From Tridacna crocea (Eukaryota > Mollusca > Bivalvia > Cardiida > Cardiidae), in the NCBI GenBank assembly GCA_943736015.1, contig OX031057.1:57990001-58054000 (forward strand): a DNA stretch of 64,000 nt, in the 5' to 3' direction. Below, piece by piece: positions 26,156 through 39,451 of this stretch. Made by a program: the position numbers and the translations under genes. The stretch's first letter is position 1, and each line of letters starts with the position of its first letter. The notes beneath the pieces were generated by a model that was given only the letters and a program-made list of their open reading frames with translations, did no database searches and was not told the DNA's origin.

Positions 26156-28055
26156 TAGCAAACCACTTCTCATGTTCATTTACCTGGCTATCAGACCACC
26201 AAAACAGTGTAACAGAAGGAACATTTTCACACATTCAGATTAATGTTTTGAATTTGAAATTTGTGTTTAATGTCTAGAGCTAAGGGAGGTTAAATGAACA
26301 CAAAAACAAACGGGAGAATTAAAAAGGTAGTAGTTGCTCAGATTCCAAGCCTGTCTACCAGTAACTAAGACTAAAAGCATTTTGGGACCTGCCATCTGAC
26401 CCACTGAGCCAGAGAAGCAGTTGATTTCAACCCAGAAAATTGACCTACTTATATTTAGCCCCCCTCCCCCCCCCCTTTTGTTCCAAATCATAGAAGTAGT
26501 TCCATTTGAAAGTTAGATCAATGCCCATATGAAATTTTGATATCAAGCATATTTGTCACTCTGTTTCTGTCAGACAAAAATGGAAGGCTATGTTTAAAAG
26601 GTGTTTCTGGTGTTGGTATGATCGTATCTTGAAAATGAGAGCATGAATGTGTTATTTCTTTAGGAACTACTTTGCTTTTCATTGACCTAATTACGCATAA
26701 CGGTCTGCTAGGAGTAAAAACCTGGTTTTAAATTAACTTTGCCAGTGTATTTTAAGGCTTATATGTAATTCTTTTGAGAATGGCTGGCATGCAAAATCAA
26801 CATGTATGCCAAAATAACACTGACACTGGCATTTCTTTGAGTAAAATGGGTGACAGAAGGTCGGGTTCTAAACCGATCGACCCGCACCCCCCACCCACCT
26901 GAGTTATTTATATCGATGTGAAGGGTCTGTCTATTGTTCAGATCAGCTTCCTTGTCTCACACCCAACACTTTGGATGTATTGAGATGATCAAAGAAAACA
27001 TGATGAAGAATCATGCCTAGCCTAATTAAATAAACCAGAGACCCCACTTATTTCAAAAGCAACTTGCAGCTGTTGCAAGAAAAAAATGAGCAAAGCAAAC
27101 TTTAAGTGCCCTTTTCTCTACATGAAGTTGTTTAAAACAGCAAGAAAAATACTTTGGGGTTGTACTGATGGCATGTTTTGACAGGAAAGATGTTGCAGAA
27201 AACAGATAAATCACTAATTAATAGATCTAGATAAAAAGAACATGAATAATAAAGAAAGAAAATCATGAGTTTTCTTAAGTGCAGGATGGGGGAAAAATTG
27301 CTCAGTGTTGCTTTAAGATAGCCTGATATGTTTAAAGGAGTTGTCAATTAATTTTGCTTGGTAAAGTGGAAAACCAAAAAAAGGGCTCGTTACGTTGCAC
27401 TTTGCCAGGCTAAAGCGGGCAAAATGTTGCGAATTTACATTTTGTCTTTTCGTGCCCCAACGACATACAGTCAGAAAGCACGCAATGACTAAATGTAGAG
27501 TAGAAACTGTGATAATTTTGAAAAATGACCCTGTGATCTATGGCACTTACGCAGACGTGAAAACATGAATTCAACAAGAGGCACTAATAATGCTGTTTTT
27601 CTTGATTACTTGGTGGGAAAAAAAACACTGGAAAATACATGTATACTCTCCTGATTGAATTGTCTCTATTTCGGAATGACAAAATTAGTCACACAAACGA
27701 CCGAAGCGAGAAAGTGAATGCGAAACCCAGATTTACGCTTAACTGCATGTACCAAAATGCCATATATCATTGGGTCTTCATCACAATCCATTTCCGAGCC
27801 TATCATTGTTTTCCCGTTTAAGCGGTTGAAGCATGTCATCGCGAGCAGAAGTATTATCATGTCGGTTCGGGATATCTTCCCAGCCAATGCTTGGTAAGCC
27901 GTATGCGTTGGGGTAAGACAAAGAAGCCAATGAATATAAATCAAAGTAGACAAGTAGAGATACTGTGTTATGAGATGGGAAATAACCCTTGCAACTCTGA
28001 TTGCAGACTACACTTCTCCAGTAAGAGTTACTGTTCCTGACCCCTTTACAGCTTA
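26156..28055. repeat. Satellite unit 14, most marked unit of the block
   Basis: 1900 bp. Poly-C run 10. It has the AAC marker plus changes at 26315 (G to A), 26356 (C to T), 26488 (A to T), 26569 (T to G) and 26918 (A to G). The whole set recurs in unit 22 and nowhere else in this window. Confidence 0.96.
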
Positions 28056-29957
28056 TAGCAAACCACTTCTCATGTTCATTTACCTGGCTATCAGACCACC
28101 AAAACAGTGTAACAGAAGGAAAATTTTCACACATTCAGATTAATGTTTTGAATTTGAAATTTGTGTTTAATGTCTAGAGCTAAGGGAGGTTAAATGAACA
28201 CAAAAACAAACGGGGGAATTAAAAAGGTAGTAGTTGCTCAGATTCCAAGCCTGTCCACCAGTAACTAAGACTAAAAGCATTTTGGGACCTGCCATCTGAC
28301 CCACTGAGCCAGAGAAGCAGTTGATTTCAACCCAGAAAATTGACCTACTTATATTTAGCCCCCCTCCCCCCCCCCCTTTTGTTCCAAAACATAGAAGTAG
28401 TTCCATTTGAAAGTTAGATCAATGCCCATATGAAATTTTGATATCAAGCATATTTGTCACTCTGTTTCTTTCAGACAAAAATGGAAGGCTATGTTTAAAA
28501 GGTGTTTCTGGTGTTGGTATGATCGTATCTTGAAAATGAGAGCATGAATGTGTTATTTCTTTAGGAACTACTTTGCTTTTCATTGACCTAATTACGCATA
28601 ACGGTCTGCTAGGAGTAAAAACCTGGTTTTAAATTAACTTTGCCAGTGTATTTTAAGGCTTATATGTAATTCTTTTGAGAATGGCTGGCATGCAAAATCA
28701 ACATGTATGCCAAAATAACACTGACACTGGCATTTCTTTGAGTAAAATGGGTGACAGAAGGTCGGGTTCTAAACCGATCGACCCGCACCCCCCACCCACC
28801 TGAGTTATTTATATCGATATGAAGGGTCTGTCTATTGTTCAGATCAGCTTCCTTGTCTCACACCCAACACTTTGGATGTATTGAGATGATCAAAGAAAAC
28901 ATGATGAAGAATCATGCCTAGCCTAATTAAATAAACCAGAGACCCCACTTATTTCAAAAGCAACTTGCAGCTGTTGCAAGAAAAAAATGAGCAAAGCAAA
29001 CTTTAAGTGCCCTTTTCTCTACATGAAGTTGTTTAAAACAGCAAGAAAAATACTTTGGGGTTGTACTGATGGCATGTTTTGACAGGAAAGATGTTGCAGA
29101 AAACAGATAAATCACTAATTAATAGATCTAGATAAAAAGAACATGAATAATAAAGAAAGAAAATCATGAGTTTTCTTAAGTGCAGGATGGGGGAAAAATT
29201 GCTCAGTGTTGCTTTAAGATAGCCTGATATGTTTAAAGGAGTTGTCAATTAATTTTGCTTGGTAAAGTGGAAAACCAAAAAAAGGGCTCGTTACGTTGCA
29301 CTTTGCCAGGCTAAAGCGGGCAAAATGTTGCGAATTTACATTTTGTCTTTTCGTGCCCCAACGACATACAGTCAGAAAGCACGCAATGACTAAATGTAGA
29401 GTAGAAACTGTGATAATTTTGAAAAATGACCCTGTGATCTATGGCACTTACGCAGACGTGAAAACATGAATTCAACAAGAGGCACTAATAATGCTGTTTT
29501 TCTTGATTACTTGGTGGGAAAAAAAACACTGGAAAATACATGTATACTCTCCTGATTGAATTGTCTCTATTTCGGAATGACAAAATTAGTCACACAAACG
29601 ACCGAAGCGAGAAAGTGAATGCGAAACCCAGATTTACGCTTAACTGCATGTACCAAAATGCCATATATCATTGGGTCTTCATCACAATCCATTTCCGAGC
29701 CTATCATTGTTTTCCCGTTTAAGCGGTTGAAGCATGTCATCGCGAGCAGAAGTATTATCATGTCGGTTCGGGATATCTTCCCAGCCAATGCTTGGTAAGC
29801 CGTATGCGTTGGGGTAAGACAAAGAAGCCAATGAATATAAATCAAAGTAGACAAGTAGAGATACTGTGTTATGAGATGGGAAATAACCCTTGCAACTCTG
29901 ATTGCAGACTACACTTCTCCAGTAAGAGTAACTGTTCCTGACCCCTTTAACAGCTTA
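28056..29957. repeat. Satellite unit 15
   Basis: 1902 bp, the longest uninterrupted unit. Poly-C run 11. A at 29930 and the extra A near its end, as in unit 7. Confidence 0.95.
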
Positions 29958-31856
29958 TAGCAAACCACTTCTCATGTTCATTTACCTGGCTATCAGACCA
30001 CCAAAACAGTGTAACAGAAGGAAAATTTTCACACATTCAGATTAATGTTTTGAATTTGAAATTTGTGTTTAATGTCTAGAGCTAAGGGAGGTTAAATGAA
30101 CACAAAAACAAACGGGGGAATTAAAAAGGTAGTAGTTGCTCAGATTCCAAGCCTGTCCACCAGTAACTAAGACTAAAAGCATTTTGGGACCTGCCATCTG
30201 ACCCACTGAGCCAGAGAAGCAGTTGATTTCAACCCAGAAAATTGACCTACTTATATTTAGCCCCCCTCCCCCCCCCTTTTGTTCCAAAACATAGAAGTAG
30301 TTCCATTTGAAAGTTAGATCAATGCCCATATGAAATTTTGATATCAAGCATATTTGTCACTCTGTTTCTTTCAGACAAAAATGGAAGGCTATGTTTAAAA
30401 GGTGTTTCTGGTGTTGGTATGATCGTATCTTGAAAATGAGAGCATGAATGTGTTATTTCTTTAGGAACTACTTTGCTTTTCATTGTCCTAATTACGCATA
30501 ACGGTCTGCTAGGAGTAAAAACCTGGTTTTAAATTAACTTTGCCAGTGTATTTTAAGGCTTATATGTAATTCTTTTGAGAATGGCTGGCATGCAAAATCA
30601 ACATGTATGCCAAAATAACACTGACACTGGCATTTCTTTGAGTAAAATGGGTGACAGAAGGTCGGGTTCTAAACCGATCGACCCGCACCCCCCACCCACC
30701 TGAGTTATTTATATCGATATGAAGGGTCTGTCTATTGTTCAGATCAGCTTCCTTGTCTCACACCCAACACTTTGGATGTATTGAGATGATCAAAGAAAAC
30801 ATGATGAAGAATCATGCCTAGCCTAATTAAATAAACCAGAGACCCCACTTATTTCAAAAGCAACTTGCAGCTGTTGCAAGAAAAAAATGAGCAAAGCAAA
30901 CTTTAAGTGCCCTTTTCTCTACATGAAGTTGTTTAAAACAGCAAGAAAAATACTTTGGGGTTGTACTGATGGCATGTTTTGACAGGAAAGATGTTGCAGA
31001 AAACAGATAAATCACTAATTAATAGATCTAGATAAAAAGAACATGAATAATAAAGAAAGAAAATCATGAGTTTTCTTAAGTGCAGGATGGGGGAAAAATT
31101 GCTCAGTGTTGCTTTAAGATAGCCTCATATGTTTAAAGGAGTTGTCAATTAATTTTGCTTGGTAAAGTGGAAAACCAAAAAAAGGGCTCGTTACGTTGCA
31201 CTTTGCCAGGCTAAAGCGGGCAAAATGTTGCGAATTTACATTTTGTCTTTTCGTGCCCCAACGACATACAGTCAGAAAGCACGCAATGACTAAATGTAGA
31301 GTAGAAACTGTGATAATTTTGAAAAATGACCCTGTGATCTATGGCACTTACGCAGACGTGAAAACATGAATTCAACAAGAGGCACTAATAATGCTGTTTT
31401 TCTTGATTACTTGGTGGGAAAAAAAACACTGGAAAATACATGTATACTCTCCTGATTGAATTGTCTCTATTTCGGAATGACAAAATTAGTCACACAAACG
31501 ACCGAAGCGAGAAAGTGAATGCGAAACCCAGATTTACGCTTAACTGCATGTACCAAAATGCCATATATCATTGGGTCTTCATCACAATCCATTTCCGAGC
31601 CTATCATTGTTTTCCCGTTTAAGCGGTTGAAGCATGTCATCGCGAGCAGAAGTATTATCATGTCGGTTCGGGATATCTTCCCAGCCAATGCTTGGTAAGC
31701 CGTATGCGTTGGGGTAAGACAAAGAAGCCAATGAATATAAATCAAAGTAGACAAGTAGAGATACTGTGTTATGAGATGGGAAATAACCCTTGCAACTCTG
31801 ATTGCAGACTACACTTCTCCAGTAAGAGTTACTGTTCCTGACCCCTTTACAGCTTA
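29958..31856. repeat. Satellite unit 16
   Basis: 1899 bp. Poly-C run 9. T at 30486 and C at 31126, matching unit 8. Confidence 0.95.
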
Positions 31857-33754
31857 TAGCAAACCACTTCTCATGTTCATTTACCTGGCTATCAGACCAC
31901 CAAAACAGTGTAACAGAAGGAAAATTTTCACACATTCAGATTAATGTTTTTAATTTGAAATTTGTGTTTAATGTCTAGAGCTAAGGGAGGTTAAATGAAC
32001 ACAAAAACAAACGGGGGAATTAAAAAGGTAGTAGTTGCTCAGATTCCAAGCCTGTCCACCAGTAACTAAGACTAAAAGCATTTTGGGACCTGCCATCTGA
32101 CCCACTGAGCCAGAGAAGCAGTTGATTTCAACCCAGAAAATTGACCTACTTATATTTAGCCCCCCTCCCCCCCCTTTTGTTCCAAAACATAGAAGTAGTT
32201 CCATTTGAAAGTTAGATCAATGCCCATATGAAATTTTGATATCAAGCATATTTGTCACTCTGTTTCTTTCAGACAAAAATGGAAGGCTATGTTTAAAAGG
32301 TGTTTCTGGTGTTGGTATGATCGTATCTTGAAAATGAGAGCATGAATGTGTTATTTCTTTAGGAACTACTTTGCTTTTCATTGACCTAATTACGCATAAC
32401 GGTCTGCTAGGAGTAAAAACCTGGTTTTAAATTAACTTTGCCAGTGTATTTTAAGGCTTATATGTAATTCTTTTGAGAATGGCTGGCATGCAAAATCAAC
32501 ATGTATGCCAAAATAACACTGACACTGGCATTTCTTTGAGTAAAATGGGTGACAGAAGGTCGGGTTCTAAACCGATCGACCCGCACCCCCCACCCACCTG
32601 AGTTATTTATATCGATATGAAGGGTCTGTCTATTGTTCAGATCAGCTTCCTTGTCTCACACCCAACACTTTGGATGTATTGAGATGATCAAAGAAAACAT
32701 GATGAAGAATCATGCCTAGCCTAATTAAATAAACCAGAGACCCCACTTATTTCAAAAGCAACTTGCAGCTGTTGCAAGAAAAAAATGAGCAAAGCAAACT
32801 TTAAGTGCCCTTTTCTCTACATGAAGTTGTTTAAAACAGCAAGAAAAATACTTTGGGGTTGTACTGATGGCATGTTTTGACAGGAAAGATGTTGCAGAAA
32901 ACAGATAAATCACTAATTAATAGATCTAGATAAAAAGAACATGAATAATAAAGAAAGAAAATCATGAGTTTTCTTAAGTGCAGGATGGGGGAAAAATTGC
33001 TCAGTGTTGCTTTAAGATAGCCTGATATGTTTAAAGGAGTTGTCAATTAATTTTGCTTGGTAAAGTGGAAAACCAAAAAAAGGGCTCGTTACGTTGCACT
33101 TTGCCAGGCTAAAGCGGGCAAAATGTTGCGAATTTACATTTTGTCTTTTCGTGCCCCAACGACATACAGTCAGAAAGCACGCAATGACTAAATGTAGAGT
33201 AGAAACTGTGATAATTTTGAAAAATGACCCTGTGATCTATGGCACTTACGCAGACGTGAAAACATGAATTCAACAAGAGGCACTAATAATGCTGTTTTTC
33301 TTGATTACTTGGTGGGAAAAAAAACACTGGAAAATACATGTATACTCTCCTGATTGAATTGTCTCTATTTCGGAATGACAAAATTAGTCACACAAACGAC
33401 CGAAGCGAGAAAGTGAATGCGAAACCCAGATTTACGCTTAACTGCATGTACCAAAATGCCATATATCATTGGGTCTTCATCACAATCCATTTCCGAGCCT
33501 ATCATTGTTTTCCCGTTTAAGCGGTTGAAGCATGTCATCGCGAGCAGAAGTATTATCATGTCGGTTCGGGATATCTTCCCAGCCAATGCTTGGTAAGCCG
33601 TATGCGTTGGGGTAAGACAAAGAAGCCAATGAATATAAATCAAAGTAGACAAGTAGAGATACTGTGTTATGAGATGGGAAATAACCCTTGCAACTCTGAT
33701 TGCAGACTACACTTCTCCAGTAAGAGTTACTGTTCCTGACCCCTTTACAGCTTA
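31857..33754. repeat. Satellite unit 17
   Basis: 1898 bp. Poly-C run 8. T at 31951, unlike partner unit 9 but the same as distant units 30 and 31. Confidence 0.95.
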
Positions 33755-35652
33755 TAGCAAACCACTTCTCATGTTCATTTACCTGGCTATCAGACCACCA
33801 AAACAGTGTAACAGAAGGAAAATTTTCACACATTCAGATTAATGTTTTGAATTTGAAATTTGTGTTTAATGTCTAGAGCTAAGGGAGGTTAAATGAACAC
33901 AAAAACAAACGGGGGAATTAAAAAGGTAGTAGTTGCTCAGATTCCAAGCCTGTCCACCAGTAACTAAGACTAAAAGCATTTTGGGACCTGCCATCTGACC
34001 CACTGAGCCAGAGAAGCAGTTGATTTCAACCCAGAAAATTGACCTACTTATATTTAGCCCCCCTCCCCCCCCTTTTGTTCCAAAACATAGAAGTAGTTCC
34101 ATTTGAAAGTTAGATCAATGCCCATATGAAATTTTGATATCAAGCATATTTGTCACTCTGTTTCTTTCAGACAAAAATGGAAGGCTATGTTTAAAAGGTG
34201 TTTCTGGTGTTGGTATGATCGTATCTTGAAAATGAGAGCATGAATGTGTTATTTCTTTAGGAACTACTTTGCTTTTCATTGACCTAATTACGCATAACGG
34301 TCTGCTAGGAGTAAAAACCTGGTTTTAAATTAACTTTGCCAGTGTATTTTAAGGCTTATATGTAATTCTTTTGAGAATGGCTGGCATGCAAAATCAACAT
34401 GTATGCCAAAATAACACTGACACTGGCATTTCTTTGAGTAAAATGGGTGACAGAAGGTCGGGTTCTAAACCGATCGACCCGCACCCCCCACCCACCTGAG
34501 TTATTTATATCGATGTGAAGGGTCTGTCTATTGTTCAGATCAGCTTCCTTGTCTCACACCCAACACTTTGGATGTATTGAGATGATCAAAGAAAACATGA
34601 TGAAGAATCATGCCTAGCCTAATTAAATAAACCAGAGACCCCACTTATTTCAAAAGCAACTTGCAGCTGTTGCAAGAAAAAAATGAGCAAAGCAAACTTT
34701 AAGTGCCCTTTTCTCTACATGAAGTTGTTTAAAACAGCAAGAAAAATACTTTGGGGTTGTACTGATGGCATGTTTTGACAGGAAAGATGTTGCAGAAAAC
34801 AGATAAATCACTAATTAATAGATCTAGATAAAAAGAACATGAATAATAAAGAAAGAAAATCATGAGTTTTCTTAAGTGCAGGATGGGGGAAAAATTGCTC
34901 AGTGTTGCTTTAAGATAGCCTGATATGTTTAAAGGAGTTGTCAATTAATTTTGCTTGGTAAAGTGGAAAACCAAAAAAAGGGCTCGTTACGTTGCACTTT
35001 GCCAGGCTAAAGCGGGCAAAATGTTGCGAATTTACATTTTGTCTTTTCGTGCCCCAACGACATACAGTCAGAAAGCACGCAATGACTAAATGTAGAGTAG
35101 AAACTGTGATAATTTTGAAAAATGACCCTGTGATCTATGGCACTTACGCAGACGTGAAAACATGAATTCAACAAGAGGCACTAATAATGCTGTTTTTCTT
35201 GATTACTTGGTGGGAAAAAAAACACTGGAAAATACATGTATACTCTCCTGATTGAATTGTCTCTATTTCGGAATGACAAAATTAGTCACACAAACGACCG
35301 AAGCGAGAAAGTGAATGCGAAACCCAGATTTACGCTTAACTGCATGTACCAAAATGCCATATATCATTGGGTCTTCATCACAATCCATTTCCGAGCCTAT
35401 CATTGTTTTCCCGTTTAAGCGGTTGAAGCATGTCATCGCGAGCAGAAGTATTATCATGTCGGTTCGGGATATCTTCCCAGCCAATGCTTGGTAAGCCGTA
35501 TGCGTTGGGGTAAGACAAAGAAGCCAATGAATATAAATCAAAGTAGACAAGTAGAGATACTGTGTTATGAGATGGGAAATAACCCTTGCAACTCTGATTG
35601 CAGACTACACTTCTCCAGTAAGAGTTACTGTTCCTGACCCCTTTACAGCTTA
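33755..35652. repeat. Satellite unit 18
   Basis: 1898 bp. Poly-C run 8. G at 34515, as in unit 10. Confidence 0.95.
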
Positions 35653-37552
35653 TAGCAAACCACTTCTCATGTTCATTTACCTGGCTATCAGACCACCAAA
35701 ACAGTGTAACAGAAGGAAAATTTTCACACATTCAGATTAATGTTTTGAATTTGAAATTTGTGTTTAATGTCTAGAGCTAAGGGAGGTTAAATGAACACAA
35801 AAACAAACGGGGGAATTAAAAAGGTAGTAGTTGCTCAGATTCCAAGCCTGTCCACCAGTAACTAAGACTAAAAGCATTTTGGGACCTGCCATCTGACCCA
35901 CTGAGCCAGAGAAGCAGTTGATTTCAACCCAGAAAATTGACCTACTTATATTTAGCCCCCCTCCCCCCCCCCTTTTGTTCCAAAACATAGAAGTAGTTCC
36001 ATTTGAAAGTTAGATCAATGCCCATATGAAATTTTGATATCAAGCATATTTGTCACTCTGTTTCTTTCAGACAAAAATGGAAGGCTATGTTTAAAAGGTG
36101 TTTCTGGTGTTGGTATGATCGTATCTTGAAAATGAGAGCATGAATGTGTTATTTCTTTAGGAACTACTTTGCTTTTCATTGACCTAATTACGCATAACGG
36201 TCTGCTAGGAGTAAAAACCTGGTTTTAAATTAACTTTGCCAGTGTATTTTAAGGCTTATATGTAATTCTTTTGAGAATGGCTGGCATGCAAAATCAACAT
36301 GTATGCCAAAATAACACTGACACTGGCATTTCTTTGAGTAAAATGGGTGACAGAAGGTCGGGTTCTAAACCGATCGACCCGCACCCCCCACCCACCTGAG
36401 TTATTTATATCGATGTGAAGGGTCTGTCTATTGTTCAGATCAGCTTCCTTGTCTCACACCCAACACTTTGGATGTATTGAGATGATCAAAGAAAACATGA
36501 TGAAGAATCATGCCTAGCCTAATTAAATAAACCAGAGACCCCACTTATTTCAAAAGCAACTTGCAGCTGTTGCAAGAAAAAAATGAGCAAAGCAAACTTT
36601 AAGTGCCCTTTTCTCTACATGAAGTTGTTTAAAACAGCAAGAAAAATACTTTGGGGTTGTACTGATGGCATGTTTTGACAGGAAAGATGTTGCAGAAAAC
36701 AGATAAATCACTAATTAATAGATCTAGATAAAAAGAACATGAATAATAAAGAAAGAAAATCATGAGTTTTCTTAAGTGCAGGATGGGGGAAAAATTGCTC
36801 AGTGTTGCTTTAAGATAGCCTGATATGTTTAAAGGAGTTGTCAATTAATTTTGCTTGGTAAAGTGGAAAACCAAAAAAAGGGCTCGTTACGTTGCACTTT
36901 GCCAGGCTAAAGCGGGCAAAATGTTGCGAATTTACATTTTGTCTTTTCGTGCCCCAACGACATACAGTCAGAAAGCACGCAATGACTAAATGTAGAGTAG
37001 AAACTGTGATAATTTTGAAAAATGACCCTGTGATCTATGGCACTTACGCAGACGTGAAAACATGAATTCAACAAGAGGCACTAATAATGCTGTTTTTCTT
37101 GATTACTTGGTGGGAAAAAAAACACTGGAAAATACATGTATACTCTCCTGATTGAATTGTCTCTATTTCGGAATGACAAAATTAGTCACACAAACGACCG
37201 AAGCGAGAAAGTGAATGCGAAACCCAGATTTACGCTTAACTGCATGTACCAAAATGCCATATATCATTGGGTCTTCATCACAATCCATTTCCGAGCCTAT
37301 CATTGTTTTCCCGTTTAAGCGGTTGAAGCATGTCATCGCGAGCAGAAGTATTATCATGTCGGTTCGGGATATCTTCCCAGCCAATGCTTGGTAAGCCGTA
37401 TGCGTTGGGGTAAGACAAAGAAGCCAATGAATATAAATCAAAGTAGACAAGTAGAGATACTGTGTTATGAGATGGGAAATAACCCTTGCAACTCTGATTG
37501 CAGACTACACTTCTCCAGTAAGAGTTACTGTTCCTGACCCCTTTACAGCTTA
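35653..37552. repeat. Satellite unit 19
   Basis: 1900 bp. Poly-C run 10. G at 36415, unlike partner unit 11 but like its left neighbour unit 18. Confidence 0.95.
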
Positions 37553-39451
37553 TAGCAAACCACTTCTCATGTTCATTTACCTGGCTATCAGACCACCAAA
37601 ACAGTGTAACAGAAGGAAAATTTTCACACATTCAGATTAATGTTTTGAATTTGAAATTTGTGTTTAATGTCTAGAGCTAAGGGAGGTTAAATGAACACAA
37701 AAACAAACGGGGGAATTAAAAAGGTAGTAGTTGCTCAGATTCCAAGCCTGTCCACCAGTAACTAAGACTAAAAGCATTTTGGGACCTGCCATCTGACCCA
37801 CTGAGCCAGAGAAGCAGTTGATTTCAACCCAGAAAATTGACCTACTTATATTTAGCCCCCCTCCCCCCCCCTTTTGTTCCAAAACATAGAAGTAGTTCCA
37901 TTTGAAAGTTAGATCAATGCCCATATGAAATTTTGATATCAAGCATATTTGTCACTCTGTTTCTTTCAGACAAAAATGGAAGGCTATGTTTAAAAGGTGT
38001 TTCTGGTGTTGGTATGATCGTATCTTGAAAATGAGAGCATGAATGTGTTATTTCTTTAGGAACTACTTTGCTTTTCATTGACCTAATTACGCATAACGGT
38101 CTGCTAGGAGTAAAAACCTGGTTTTAAATTAACTTTGCCAGTGTATTTTAAGGCTTATATGTAATTCTTTTGAGAATGGCTGGCATGCAAAATCAACATG
38201 TATGCCAAAATAACACTGACACTGGCATTTCTTTGAGTAAAATGGGTGACAGAAGGTCGGGTTCTAAACCGATCGACCCGCACCCCCCACCCACCTGAGT
38301 TATTTATATCGATATGAAGGGTCTGTCTATTGTTCAGATCAGCTTCCTTGTCTCACACCCAACACTTTGGATGTATTGAGATGATCAAAGAAAACATGAT
38401 GAAGAATCATGCCTAGCCTAATTAAATAAACCAGAGACCCCACTTATTTCAAAAGCAACTTGCAGCTGTTGCAAGAAAAAAATGAGCAAAGCAAACTTTA
38501 AGTGCCCTTTTCTCTACATGAAGTTGTTTAAAACAGCAAGAAAAATACTTTGGGGTTGTACTGATGGCATGTTTTGACAGGAAAGATGTTGCAGAAAACA
38601 GATAAATCACTAATTAATAGATCTAGATAAAAAGAACATGAATAATAAAGAAAGAAAATCATGAGTTTTCTTAAGTGCAGGATGGGGGAAAAATTGCTCA
38701 GTGTTGCTTTAAGATAGCCTGATATGTTTAAAGGAGTTGTCAATTAATTTTGCTTGGTAAAGTGGAAAACCAAAAAAAGGGCTCGTTACGTTGCACTTTG
38801 CCAGGCTAAAGCGGGCAAAATGTTGCGAATTTACATTTTGTCTTTTCGTGCCCCAACGACATACAGTCAGAAAGCACGCAATGACTAAATGTAGAGTAGA
38901 AACTGTGATAATTTTGAAAAATGACCCTGTGATCTATGGCACTTACGCAGACGTGAAAACATGAATTCAACAAGAGGCACTAATAATGCTGTTTTTCTTG
39001 ATTACTTGGTGGGAAAAAAAACACTGGAAAATACATGTATACTCTCCTGATTGAATTGTCTCTATTTCGGAATGACAAAATTAGTCACACAAACGACCGA
39101 AGCGAGAAAGTGAATGCGAAACCCAGATTTACGCTTAACTGCATGTACCAAAATGCCATATATCATTGGGTCTTCATCACAATCCATTTCCGAGCCTATC
39201 ATTGTTTTCCCGTTTAAGCGGTTGAAGCATGTCATCGCGAGCAGAAGTATTATCATGTCGGTTCGGGATATCTTCCCAGCCAATGCTTGGTAAGCCGTAT
39301 GCGTTGGGGTAAGACAAAGAAGCCAATGAATATAAATCAAAGTAGACAAGTAGAGATACTGTGTTATGAGATGGGAAATAACCCTTGCAACTCTGATTGC
39401 AGACTACACTTCTCCAGTAAGAGTTACTGTTCCTGACCCCTTTACAGCTTA
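37553..39451. repeat. Satellite unit 20
   Basis: 1899 bp. Poly-C run 9. No difference from partner unit 12 noticed. Confidence 0.95.

Larger units (their letters stand above)
14763..29957. repeat. Higher-order repeat, copy 1 (units 8-15)
   Basis: Eight consecutive units form a block repeated immediately downstream with an offset of exactly 15,195 bp. Diagnostic bases in this copy are T at 15291, C at 15931, G at 19320, C at 24323, the five-change signature of unit 14 (26315, 26356, 26488, 26569, 26918), and A at 29930. All of these have partners 15,195 bp on. Poly-C run lengths are 9,8,8,10,9,9,10,11. The true left breakpoint lies earlier, inside unit 7 between about 13175 and 14735. The end of unit 7 already shares the A at 14735 and the extra A of unit 15, while its poly-C run does not match. 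Confidence 0.95.
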
